Below are positions 27,588-35,425 of a stretch of 64,000 bases of DNA, piece after piece. The DNA is from Chromatiaceae bacterium. GTDB lineage: Bacteria > Pseudomonadota > Gammaproteobacteria > Chromatiales > Chromatiaceae. Numbering within the stretch: position 1 is the stretch's first letter; each line of letters opens with the position of its first letter. A program made the translations under genes and the position numbers. Location of the stretch: positions 744,001 to 808,000 of the forward strand of contig JACKMX010000004.1 in the NCBI GenBank assembly GCA_024235175.1, in the 5' to 3' direction. Below the pieces are notes generated by a model that was given only the letters and a program-made list of their open reading frames with translations, did no database searches and was not told the origin of the DNA.

Positions 27588-27741
27588 CTAATGATTTTCA
27601 CTCTTCGTACCCGGTTAAGTCGGAAGACTGTGACGCTACGCTATCATCCCGCAGGCAGCAAGCCGCTGACACGCCATTATCGGGGTTTAATGTAGTTCCT
27701 TGATTATGGTTGACGATCTGCAATTGATCCGGATGAGGCTG

Positions 27742-28437
27742 TCAGTCCGGTTTACGGTAACAGGCGAAAAAATGCGGCACCGGCGGCTCCTGGTCATCAT
27801 CGTAGGCGATGAAAAGGACCTCCTCCAGGTTGCCCGCCCGTCTGAAGCCATCGATCTCATCCCGGTCCAGCGGCAGTGGTACGGCATCCGTCAGCTCACC
27901 CCGGTTGCGGCTGCGGCAGGAGACCAGGATATTGCCGCCCGGGGCCATCAAAGAGATCATGGCGTCCCGTGCCCGGGTGCGGTATGCGCCCGGCAACACC
28001 TGGATAGTGTTGCACTCGTAGACCAAGTCGTAGGCTTCGCGCCACGCTGGGGGGTAAGCAAACAGATCGGCCACCAGGTAGTCCACCCTGCTCTCCCGAT
28101 AGCACTGTCTGCATAGATCGATTGCGGCCGGGGAGATGTCGAACGCGGTCACCTGATACCCGTGGGCCGACAGGGCCTCGGCATCGTCACCCACGCCGCA
28201 ACCGACTGCGATCGCACGTTTACCGGCAGCATTGGCTTCATGCTTCATCATCCAATCGAGCAGATAGGGATTGGGTTGCAGGTCGGCCCAGAAGACCTTC
28301 GTGTGATCCCCTCGCGCCCCCTTGTAGAGGGCCTCGAACCAGCCCAGGGGATCGCCCCTCTCCTGATAGGATTTCACCCAGTCCCGGTACGTCTCCGGAT
28401 CATAAATGTACTCGTCTTTATTGTCGTTCATGGTCAA
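27742..28437 (-). CDS. SAM-dependent methyltransferase, TPMT-like
   Basis: A 231-residue class I methyltransferase of the thiopurine-methyltransferase superfamily. Motif I is AIAVGCGVGDDAEAL near residue 75, followed by the acidic VTAFDIS at the end of strand 2, and YDLVYECNTIQVL as motif IV region. It stands 154 bases upstream of ovoA on the same strand inside the same inserted block, so a link to thiol or thiohistidine metabolism is plausible, perhaps methylating a further nitrogen or the thiol. OvoA already has its own methyltransferase domain, so this function is unproven. No ribosome-binding anomaly or truncation is seen. Confidence 0.82.
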   Translation of the reverse strand: MTMNDNKDEYIYDPETYRDWVKSYQERGDPLGWFEALYKGARGDHTKVFWADLQPNPYLLDWMMKHEANAAGKRAIAVGCGVGDDAEALSAHGYQVTAFDISPAAIDLCRQCYRESRVDYLVADLFAYPPAWREAYDLVYECNTIQVLPGAYRTRARDAMISLMAPGGNILVSCRSRNRGELTDAVPLPLDRDEIDGFRRAGNLEEVLFIAYDDDQEPPVPHFFACYRKPD

Positions 28438-28627
28438 ACATGGCTGGTATTGCTACCATCATTGGCAGTACTTCGCCTGTTTCCCATCATCCATTGCAAA
28501 CCTTTTAAAACGCTAACCTATTAATCTATATAGCCCAACCCCTGAAGGTCTTCACTACACGTGGGTAGCGGCTTGTGTCTGATTAGCAGTGTTCTTCAGC
28601 GGCGGCTGAATGCAGTAACCAGCCTGG

Positions 28628-28667
28628 TTGACTTACTTGATTTCATTGCATATGCTCAGACATATGC
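28628..28667 (+). promoter_or_regulatory. vapBC promoter with dyad over the -10 box
   Basis: TTGACT (28628-28633), a 17-base spacer and TATGCT (28651-28656). GCATATG (28649-28655) and CATATGC (28661-28667) form a dyad across the -10 box, suitable for VapB autorepression. The antitoxin starts at 28691. Confidence 0.6.
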
Positions 28668-28690
28668 CTTTTAAACCAGAGGATACCCAA

Positions 28691-28933
28691 ATGTCAACTT
28701 CTGAGCGCCATGTACGCCTCTTTCGCAACGGGCGCAATCAGGCACTGCGCATCCCTCGCGAATTTGAGCTGGAAGGCGAGGAAGCGCTCATCCACAAGGA
28801 GGGTGACCGACTAATCGTAGAGCCGATTCGTAAAGGCAGACTGCTGGCACTGCTAGCCACTCTGCCCCCCCTGGCTGAACCCTTCCCCGATATAGATGAT
28901 GACCTGCCTCCAGTGGATGACGTGCTGTTATGA
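28691..28933 (+). CDS. vapB: VapB-type antitoxin
   Basis: An 80-residue AbrB/SpoVT-like (swapped-hairpin) antitoxin: RHVRLFRNGRNQALRIPREFELEGEEALIHKEGDRLIVEPI is the DNA-binding domain, and the acidic, proline-rich tail (LAEPFPDIDDDLPPVDD) would occupy the toxin active site. ATG 28691 with GAGG upstream is preferred over earlier in-frame starts. Its stop overlaps the vapC start (ATGA). Confidence 0.92.
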   Translation: MSTSERHVRLFRNGRNQALRIPREFELEGEEALIHKEGDRLIVEPIRKGRLLALLATLPPLAEPFPDIDDDLPPVDDVLL

Positions 28934-29343
28934 GCGCATCGCTCGCGTATCTACTGGATACCAACATCCTGTCCGATCTTGTCCGCAATCCGCAAGGCGT
29001 TATAGCAGCAAAGATCGCCAAGGCAGGCGAGGATACTGTCTGCACCAGCATCATTGCAGCCGCAGCACTCCGCTATGGCGCTATCAAGTCAAACTCTGCA
29101 AAACTTGCAGAACGCATTGACTTGATCCTCTCGGCACTGGAAATCCTGCCACTGGAAACACCCGCCGACCACCGGTACGCAGCGTTACGTCATCACCTCA
29201 CACGTCAGGGAACACCCATAGGGCCGAATGATCTTCTGATTGCTGCACATGCTCTCGCAAATGACCTTACGGTTATAACCGCCAACGTCGCGGAATTCTC
29301 CCGGGTGCCAGGACTGAAAATTGAAAACTGGCTACAGGCATAG
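28930..29343 (+). CDS. vapC: VapC-type PIN-domain ribonuclease toxin
   Basis: A 137-residue PIN-domain protein. The first catalytic Asp is in YLLDTNILSDL (residue 10), the conserved Glu-equivalent region follows in TSIIAAAALRYG, and GPNDLLIAAHAL supplies the second acidic cluster, with TVITANVAEFSRVPGL near the C terminus. The usual Glu of the SxxTxxEL helix appears to be replaced by Ala (IIAAAALRYG), so activity may be reduced, although other acidic residues remain. VapC toxins cut tRNA or rRNA. It is translationally coupled to vapB and lies at the right end of the first inserted block. Confidence 0.9.
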   Translation: MSASLAYLLDTNILSDLVRNPQGVIAAKIAKAGEDTVCTSIIAAAALRYGAIKSNSAKLAERIDLILSALEILPLETPADHRYAALRHHLTRQGTPIGPNDLLIAAHALANDLTVITANVAEFSRVPGLKIENWLQA

Positions 29344-29405
29344 CCTGCAACGCCTGCCCAAAACAGATGCCTGTCCGCATTATTGGAACCTATCTCATAA
29401 TCCCG

Positions 29406-29465
29406 CGCAGCCGCCTGATCTTTGAACTAATCAGCTCTTCCGATTAACGAAACTCTTGAGCCGCT
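29406..29465. repeat. xseA/der junction copy 2 (direct repeat)
   Basis: These 60 bases match 35384-35443 at 58 positions. On the plus strand they encode the xseA tail RSRLIFELISSSD-stop (TAA at 29445-29447), and on the minus strand the der tail RLKSFVNRKS-stop. It therefore holds both gene ends in their overlapping convergent arrangement but neither gene. The rest of the 29344-29831 gap holds no gene that I can support. It ends with a GGAGG site (29816-29820) for the surface protein at 29832. Confidence 0.85.
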
Positions 29466-29831
29466 ATCTTCCCTGACGCTGCGTCTGTGTATTTACGGCT
29501 TAGCAACAGAATTGCCCCGGACTCGAACGCCGTCTTGATAGTTGTTTTCTGCATTCCGTTCCGGCAGCACCACTCAAACAGGGTGTATAGCGAAGCAGAT
29601 ACGCCGATGTACACCGTCTCTTATCCTGGCCAGATAGGCCGAGGGGTAAATCTGCCCTAGAATCTGACAGGTTTTTTTACAGACAGTGATTACTCCCTGC
29701 ACCGGGATTTACTCATCTTATTGTTTATCAGACTAATTTCAGAATAGGATCGATTATTGCCTTTGAATACATTCAGCTTGCTTTTTTATAAACCTAATAA
29801 CCACAAGAAGCACCACGGAGGGGATGGTCGC

Positions 29832-32783
29832 ATGAGAATAGTGCACGCAATCGCCCGTGCCGCAAGTCGCCGGTATGGCGCTCGGTTGTCCGCGCCGGTG
29901 ACGCTATTGGCCGTGCTGCTGCTGACCCTCTCTCTGCCGGCCCCGGCGGCGCCGGTTGTGGGTGCCACCAAGAGCGATGCGCTGCAGGTGGACAACGACT
30001 CCGACACCAATGCCGACCCCGGCGACACCCTGCGCTATACCATTCAGATCCAGAACAGCGGCACCACCAATGCCAACAATGTCGGGCTCAGCGACACCAT
30101 AGACGCCAACACCACGCTGAGCGGCGTGCCGCATGTCTCGCCGCTGGCCTTCAAAGACAGCTACAGCTCGCTCGGCAACGTCGGCATCACAGTCCCCGCG
30201 GCCAGCGGCGTGCTGCTGAACGACGCCGACCCCGATAACAACGTCTCGTTGAGCGTTATCCCGGCTGCCGGGGCCACAACCCAGGGCGGGGCCTATTCCA
30301 TTGCGGCTGACGGCAGCTTCTCCTATCAGCCTCCGGTTGGCTTCGAGGGCAACGACACCTTCACCTACACGATCAGCGACGGCGACCCTCTGACACCGAA
30401 TGATTCCGACACGGTCACCATCGCCGTGAGCGACGTCATCTGGTTTGTCGACAACAGCGCCAGCTGCGGCACCTGCGACGGCCGCCTGGGCACACCCTTC
30501 AACGGCCTGACCGGCGCCAACGGCTTCAGCTCGGCCGCCGATGACGCCGGCGATGCAATTTTTTTATATGAGACCGGCAGCGGCAACTACAGCGGCGGTA
30601 TCGTGCTGAAGGACAACCAGCTCCTGATCGGCCAGGGGGCCACGCCGTCGATCGCGACCATCGCCGGCCTGACGCTGCCGCCGTTCAGCAACCCGCTGCC
30701 CGCCACCGGCGGCGCCCGGCCCATGCTGGACAATGCCAATACAGCGATCAGGGTCGCGCAGAACAACACGATTCGCGGCCTGAATATCGGCAACACCACG
30801 ACCACGACCAGCTTCCAGGCGGGAATCGCCGGCGCCGGGATTGGCGCTCCCTTCGGCACGCTGACGGTCAATGATATGACAATCGTTGGCACAGGCACCG
30901 CGCTGTACCTGGAAGGCCATGGCAGCCTGGCGGTCACGCTGACCGGTCTGTCCGTATCGGCAAGCGGAGATCACGGCGTCCGCTTCAACGGAATCGGCGG
31001 CACGATCGGTGGCAACTTCATGGTCACCGGCGCGACCTCGATTTTGAATACCTCGTCTGCGGGCATTTTTATCCAGAACACCAACGCTGCTACGTTCGAT
31101 TTTGGCGACACCTCGGTGTCAAACGTCCCAACGACAGCGATTAGCCTGTTGGACAATCCCAGCGGCTCGTTCACCTTCGACTCCCTGAATATCGGGGTGC
31201 CGACGCCGACCAACGAAGGATTAATAGCGGTCAGCAGCGGCACGGTGACGGTAGGCGGCACAGTCAACACGATTAACGTCGCAGGAGCCGGAGTTGGCTC
31301 CGCGATACTCATGTTCGACACCAGCATCGGCGGCGCCGGCATGAGCTTCCTGCGCATCGACGCGGCGAACGCGAGCAACGGCATATTTCTGCAAAATACC
31401 GGCACGGCGCCCTTTACCGTCACCGGCACCGGCACCACCGACGGCAGCGGCGGCACGCTGCAGAACATCCTCAATCTAGGCGTTAGACTCGTCAACGCGC
31501 ACAATGTTTCGCTCAGGAATATGAACCTGACCAACGCCACCACATCCCAGAATGTTGCCCCGAACACAGCGACGTGCACCAACCTGGCCAACGGCAACAA
31601 CCTTGGCTGTAATGCCCCGGTGTATATGCAGGATGTCACCGGCATCGGCCTCGACAACCTGACCATCAACGGCAGCGTGCAGCACGGCATCAACGGCAAC
31701 AATGTCAACGGGCTGAGCATCAGCAATACCGATCTCACCAACATCGGCAATCAAAACAAAGAGAACGGCATGCACTTCATCAACCTGCTGGGGACGGTGA
31801 GCTTCAACAATGTCAGCGTCGTCGGCTCCAATACCCGCAACGTGCTGATCGAGAACAATACCGGTACGACCAACATGACGGTCGCCAACTCCACCTTCAA
31901 CACCGCCGGCAGCGAAGTCGGGCTCGATTTCCTCGGCCTGGGCACGGCCAATATCACCTTCAGCGTCACCGACAGCAGCTTCACCGACAACAACTCCGTG
32001 CAGCTGAAGGCGCTGGCCGAGGACAACGCCGTGATCAATGCGACCATCACCGGCAACGACTTCGACGGCAACCCCGCCGTGACCGGCAACTCCGGTATCG
32101 ACCTGGTCGCAGTCGACGGCGGCACCCTGACCTTCGACGTGATAGGTACGGCGGGCAATCCGCAGACCTTCCAGCCTTTCCGCAGCACGGCGATCAATAT
32201 CTTCGCCTCGGGTGGCGGTACGGCGAGAGGGCGCGTTAACGGGAACACGATACTCGGTTCCGCATTGGGCGCCGGCATCAAGGCAACGGCGTCGGTGACC
32301 GACGTCAACGGCTTCAATCCCAGCATCATAATCGGGATCGACGGCAACTCGATCAGCAACATCGGCGGTTTCGGACTGGCCGGCATCCATATCGATTCCC
32401 GCGACGGCAGCGGCGGCGTTACCGGCACCTCCAATGTCCAGGCAACCATCAATAGCAACAGCGTCGCCATCAATGGGGCCGATTCGGTGATTCAGGCCTA
32501 CGCGAACGGCGGCAACACGATGTGTTTGCAGGTTACCAACAATGCCGCTTCTGGTGCGGCCACCAGCTCGTTTGCGGGTTCCGGCAGCACCCATTACATC
32601 GGTAACCCGATATTTGGGACCGGCGGCGGTCCCGGCAACCTGACCTATGAGGGGTATATCAGCGGTAATTTGGGCGGCACTTGGAACGCGAATGGAAACA
32701 CCCCTGTGCTGGCGGCCGGTATTACTGGAGAGGCGTTTGTCGACGGCACGCAGCCGATCAACGGCACCTGCGTGACGCCGTGA
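29832..32783 (+). CDS. Large exported surface protein, DUF11-like plus beta-helix
   Basis: A 983-residue secreted protein. ATG 29832 follows a strong GGAGGGG site and begins a signal peptide ending at PAPAAP. Residues about 45-100 resemble the DUF11 conserved repeat (DTLRYTIQIQNSGTTNANNVGLSDTID). A cadherin/Ig-like module follows, with VLLNDADPDNNVSLSV and GSFSYQPPVGFEGNDTFTYTISDG. From about residue 200 to the end the sequence is rich in Asn, Gly, Thr and short hydrophobic periods, e.g. NNTIRGLNIGN and LDNLTINGSVQHGINGN, typical of a right-handed parallel beta helix. No membrane anchor is visible at the C terminus. It is followed after 39 bases by the tandem-repeat protein, so they form one operon. 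Adhesion or matrix role inferred. Confidence 0.82.
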   Translation: MRIVHAIARAASRRYGARLSAPVTLLAVLLLTLSLPAPAAPVVGATKSDALQVDNDSDTNADPGDTLRYTIQIQNSGTTNANNVGLSDTIDANTTLSGVPHVSPLAFKDSYSSLGNVGITVPAASGVLLNDADPDNNVSLSVIPAAGATTQGGAYSIAADGSFSYQPPVGFEGNDTFTYTISDGDPLTPNDSDTVTIAVSDVIWFVDNSASCGTCDGRLGTPFNGLTGANGFSSAADDAGDAIFLYETGSGNYSGGIVLKDNQLLIGQGATPSIATIAGLTLPPFSNPLPATGGARPMLDNANTAIRVAQNNTIRGLNIGNTTTTTSFQAGIAGAGIGAPFGTLTVNDMTIVGTGTALYLEGHGSLAVTLTGLSVSASGDHGVRFNGIGGTIGGNFMVTGATSILNTSSAGIFIQNTNAATFDFGDTSVSNVPTTAISLLDNPSGSFTFDSLNIGVPTPTNEGLIAVSSGTVTVGGTVNTINVAGAGVGSAILMFDTSIGGAGMSFLRIDAANASNGIFLQNTGTAPFTVTGTGTTDGSGGTLQNILNLGVRLVNAHNVSLRNMNLTNATTSQNVAPNTATCTNLANGNNLGCNAPVYMQDVTGIGLDNLTINGSVQHGINGNNVNGLSISNTDLTNIGNQNKENGMHFINLLGTVSFNNVSVVGSNTRNVLIENNTGTTNMTVANSTFNTAGSEVGLDFLGLGTANITFSVTDSSFTDNNSVQLKALAEDNAVINATITGNDFDGNPAVTGNSGIDLVAVDGGTLTFDVIGTAGNPQTFQPFRSTAINIFASGGGTARGRVNGNTILGSALGAGIKATASVTDVNGFNPSIIIGIDGNSISNIGGFGLAGIHIDSRDGSGGVTGTSNVQATINSNSVAINGADSVIQAYANGGNTMCLQVTNNAASGAATSSFAGSGSTHYIGNPIFGTGGGPGNLTYEGYISGNLGGTWNANGNTPVLAAGITGEAFVDGTQPINGTCVTP

Positions 32784-32822
32784 TTCTGATCCGGGTGAGT
32801 CACGTTTGATGAGAATAGCGAC

Positions 32823-35144
32823 ATGACAACACGAACAACAGACCGAATATCATTTCGCTGGCCGGTGCTGATCACCGCGCTGGCGCTCGGTCTGTTTGCG
32901 CGCGCAGGCTGGACATCGGGCGAGACCATCACCCAGTCCATCGGCACAATGGAGCCGGGGCAGAGCGTCACCATCGTTTTCGATGCAACGATCGACAACC
33001 CCCAGACCCCGATCAACAACAGTCAGGTCTGCAACCAGGGCCTGGTTTCCAGTGCCAATCACGCCGACGTGCAAACCGACGACCCCGCCCTGGGCGGAGC
33101 GGCGGATTCGACCTGTACCGCGGTGGACGCCCCGGCCGGCGGCACGATCGTCATCGTCAAGGATACGGTTCCGGATGCGGCGCAGGACTTCGCCTTCACC
33201 ACCACCGGCGGTCTGACCCCGGCGGGCTTCAGTCTGGACGACGATGCCGATGCCACGCTCTCCAACACCCAGACCTATAACAACCTGGTGGCCGGCAGCT
33301 ACACCGTCACCGAGACAGCCGTGGCCGGCTACACCACGACGTTAAGCTGCGTGGATCCGGACAGCGGCACCACCACGGCGGGCGCCACCGCGACCATCGA
33401 TCTCGACGACGGCGAGACGGTCACCTGTACCTTCACAAACACAGCCCAGCCGGGCACGATCGTGATCGTCAACGACACGCTTCCGGATGCCGCGCAGGAT
33501 TTCGCCTATACCACTACCGGCGGGCTGGCTCCGGCAACCTTCAGTCTCGATGACGATGCCGATGCCGATGCCACCCTGTCCAACACCCAGACCTACAACA
33601 ACCTGGCTGCCGGAAGCTACAGCGTCACCCAGACGGCCGTGGCCGGCTATGCAACTACATTGAGCTGCGTGGATCCCTCGGGAGGCACCACGACCGCGAG
33701 TCCGACCGCGACCATCGACCTGGCCCCGGGAGAAACGGTCACCTGTACCTTCACCAACAGCAAACTCGGTACCATCGTGATCGTCAAGGATACGGTTCCC
33801 GATGCGGCGCTGGACTTTGCCTTCACCACCACCGGCGGTCTGGCCCCGGCGGGCTTCAGCCTGGACGACGACACCGACGCCACCCTGTCCAACACCCGGA
33901 CCTACACAAGTGTCGTACCCGGTACGTACACGGTCACCGAGAGCACGGTGGCTGGCTATGCCACCACGCTGAGCTGCGTCGATCCCGACAGCGGCACCAC
34001 CACGGCGAGCGCTACCGCGACCATCGACCTCGACCCCGGCGAGACGGTCACCTGTACCTTCACCAGCACCGCTCAACCAGGTACACCAGGCACCATCGTG
34101 ATCGTCAAGGATACGCTTCCCGATGGCGCGCAGGACTTCGCCTTCACCACCACCGGCGGCCTGGCCCCGGCGGGCTTCAACCTGGACGATGACGGAGACC
34201 CCACTCTGCCCAACACCCAGACCTACACCAATGTCGCACCCGGTGCTTATACGATCACAGAAACCGCAGCGGCCGGGTACACCACCGGCCTGAGCTGCGT
34301 AGATCCCGACGGCGGCACCACCACAGCGGGTGCGACCGCGACCATCGACCTCGACGACGGCGAGACGGTTACCTGTACCTTCACCAACACGGCCCAACCG
34401 GGCAGCATCGTGATCGTCAATGATACGGTCCCCGATGGCGCGCAGGACTTCAGCTTCTCCACCACGGGTGGATTGAGCCCTGCAACCTTCCAATTGGATG
34501 ACGATGCCGACGGTACCCTGCTCAACACCCAAACCTTCAGCAATGTTGCAACGGGCTTCTATACGGTCACCGAAACGGCGGTGGCCGGTTACATTACCAC
34601 GCTGAGTTGCGTGGATACTTCCGGTGGCACCATTACCGCGAGTGCCACCGCCTCGATCAATCTCGCCCCCGGCGAAACGGTCACCTGTACCTTCACCAAC
34701 ACCGCACAACCAGGTACACCGGGCACCATCGTCATTATCAAGGACACAGACCCCGACGCAGCGCAGGACTTTGCCTTCAGCACCACCGGCGGCCTGGCCC
34801 CGGCGGCCTTCGACCTGGACGACGATGCCGACGGCACTCTACCGAACACCCAAACCTACACCAATGTCGCAACCGGCGCTTACACCGTCACCGAAACGGC
34901 GGTGGCGGGTTACACCACCACGGTAAGCTGTATGGATCCTTCCGGTGGCACTACGACCACAAGCTCCACTGCCTCCATCAACATTGCTCTCGGTGAAACG
35001 GTCACCTGCACCTTTAGCAGCACTTCTCCAATCTTACTGAATCAGGTCAGCGTCCCTTATATACTGCCATTGGCTGCGTTTGGTTTTGCACTACTCATTC
35101 TGATCGGGCCGCGCCCCTCGAAACACAAAGTCAGTGATGGGTAG
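32823..35144 (+). CDS. Exported tandem-repeat surface protein with C-terminal anchor
   Basis: A 773-residue protein with an N-terminal signal segment, a stretch resembling the end of a DUF11 domain (GTMEPGQSVTIVFDATIDN...NQVCNQG), then six tandem repeats of about 105 residues beginning GTIVIVKDTxPDxAQDFAFTTTGG and ending TVTCTFTN. Each resembles a prealbumin-like (SpaA/Cna-B type) beta-sandwich with one conserved pair of cysteines (LSCVDP...VTCTF). The C terminus has one hydrophobic helix (VPYILPLAAFGFALLILI) followed by basic residues, a sorting- or membrane-anchor-like end. Near-identical repeats at DNA level imply recent expansion. It is probably a stalk or adhesin working with the preceding beta-helix protein. 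Confidence 0.85.
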   Translation: MTTRTTDRISFRWPVLITALALGLFARAGWTSGETITQSIGTMEPGQSVTIVFDATIDNPQTPINNSQVCNQGLVSSANHADVQTDDPALGGAADSTCTAVDAPAGGTIVIVKDTVPDAAQDFAFTTTGGLTPAGFSLDDDADATLSNTQTYNNLVAGSYTVTETAVAGYTTTLSCVDPDSGTTTAGATATIDLDDGETVTCTFTNTAQPGTIVIVNDTLPDAAQDFAYTTTGGLAPATFSLDDDADADATLSNTQTYNNLAAGSYSVTQTAVAGYATTLSCVDPSGGTTTASPTATIDLAPGETVTCTFTNSKLGTIVIVKDTVPDAALDFAFTTTGGLAPAGFSLDDDTDATLSNTRTYTSVVPGTYTVTESTVAGYATTLSCVDPDSGTTTASATATIDLDPGETVTCTFTSTAQPGTPGTIVIVKDTLPDGAQDFAFTTTGGLAPAGFNLDDDGDPTLPNTQTYTNVAPGAYTITETAAAGYTTGLSCVDPDGGTTTAGATATIDLDDGETVTCTFTNTAQPGSIVIVNDTVPDGAQDFSFSTTGGLSPATFQLDDDADGTLLNTQTFSNVATGFYTVTETAVAGYITTLSCVDTSGGTITASATASINLAPGETVTCTFTNTAQPGTPGTIVIIKDTDPDAAQDFAFSTTGGLAPAAFDLDDDADGTLPNTQTYTNVATGAYTVTETAVAGYTTTVSCMDPSGGTTTTSSTASINIALGETVTCTFSSTSPILLNQVSVPYILPLAAFGFALLILIGPRPSKHKVSDG
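33139..35026 (+). repeat. Six tandem ~315-bp repeats within the surface gene
   Basis: Units begin near 33139, 33453, 33768, 34090, 34402 and 34724, each starting with a GGCA-CCATCGTGATCGTCAAGG-like sequence. The spacing is about 312-322 bases. Similarity is high at nucleotide level. Small length differences come from extra GTPGT/DADA codons between units. Copy number is likely to vary between strains by recombination. Confidence 0.85.
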
Positions 35145-35365
35145 CTTTCCAGGGGTAGGGTCAGGTCTTTACTTTTGACTTTCATGGTGAACTTATCCTG
35201 CTGTCGAGATTCCCTGCACTCCGTTGATGATGCCGCGATACCAGTTCCGGAGAATCTAACTGCAGATGTGAGAAACGGGCGCTCAGGAATAAACATCTTT
35301 GCTATGTATGACGACGATCCGTTCGGTAAGTATCCGTTTTCGGTATAGGTCGTTTGGGTGAGTGC

Positions 35366-35425
35366 GTTGAAACGCAGCTGTCACGCAGCCGCCTGATCTG
35401 TGAACTAATCAGCTCTTCCGATTAA
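35366..35425 (+). pseudogene. xseA: xseA 3'-end fragment next to der
   Basis: The frame reads VETQLSRSRLICELISSSD-stop, matching the end of the real XseA (VETLLSHGRLICEVISVSD). It overlaps the stop of the intact der on the other strand. Weaker similarity may extend about 15 bases further left. It marks the right junction of the inserted block; 35384-35443 is the near-identical partner of 29406-29465. The remaining 35145-35365 interval has no gene; a GGTCAGGTCTTTACTTTTGA word near 35159-35178 resembles sequences found beside REP-type transposases. Confidence 0.85.

Noticed and set aside
29505..29530. T-loop-like GTTCGAGTCC word (minus strand) suggesting a tRNA or tRNA remnant as integration target
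   Set aside because: The flanking bases do not form the 5-bp T stem, and no acceptor, D or anticodon arm can be built around it.
33139..35026. Regular repeats considered as a CRISPR-like array
   Set aside because: The ~315-bp units are in-frame coding repeats of a beta-sandwich domain, without short repeats and unique spacers. No cas gene is near.
35030..35144. IPTL- or PEP-CTERM sorting signal at the end of the six-repeat protein
   Set aside because: The hydrophobic helix and basic end are present, but the defining IPTLS or PEP motif is not, so only a generic membrane anchor is claimed.
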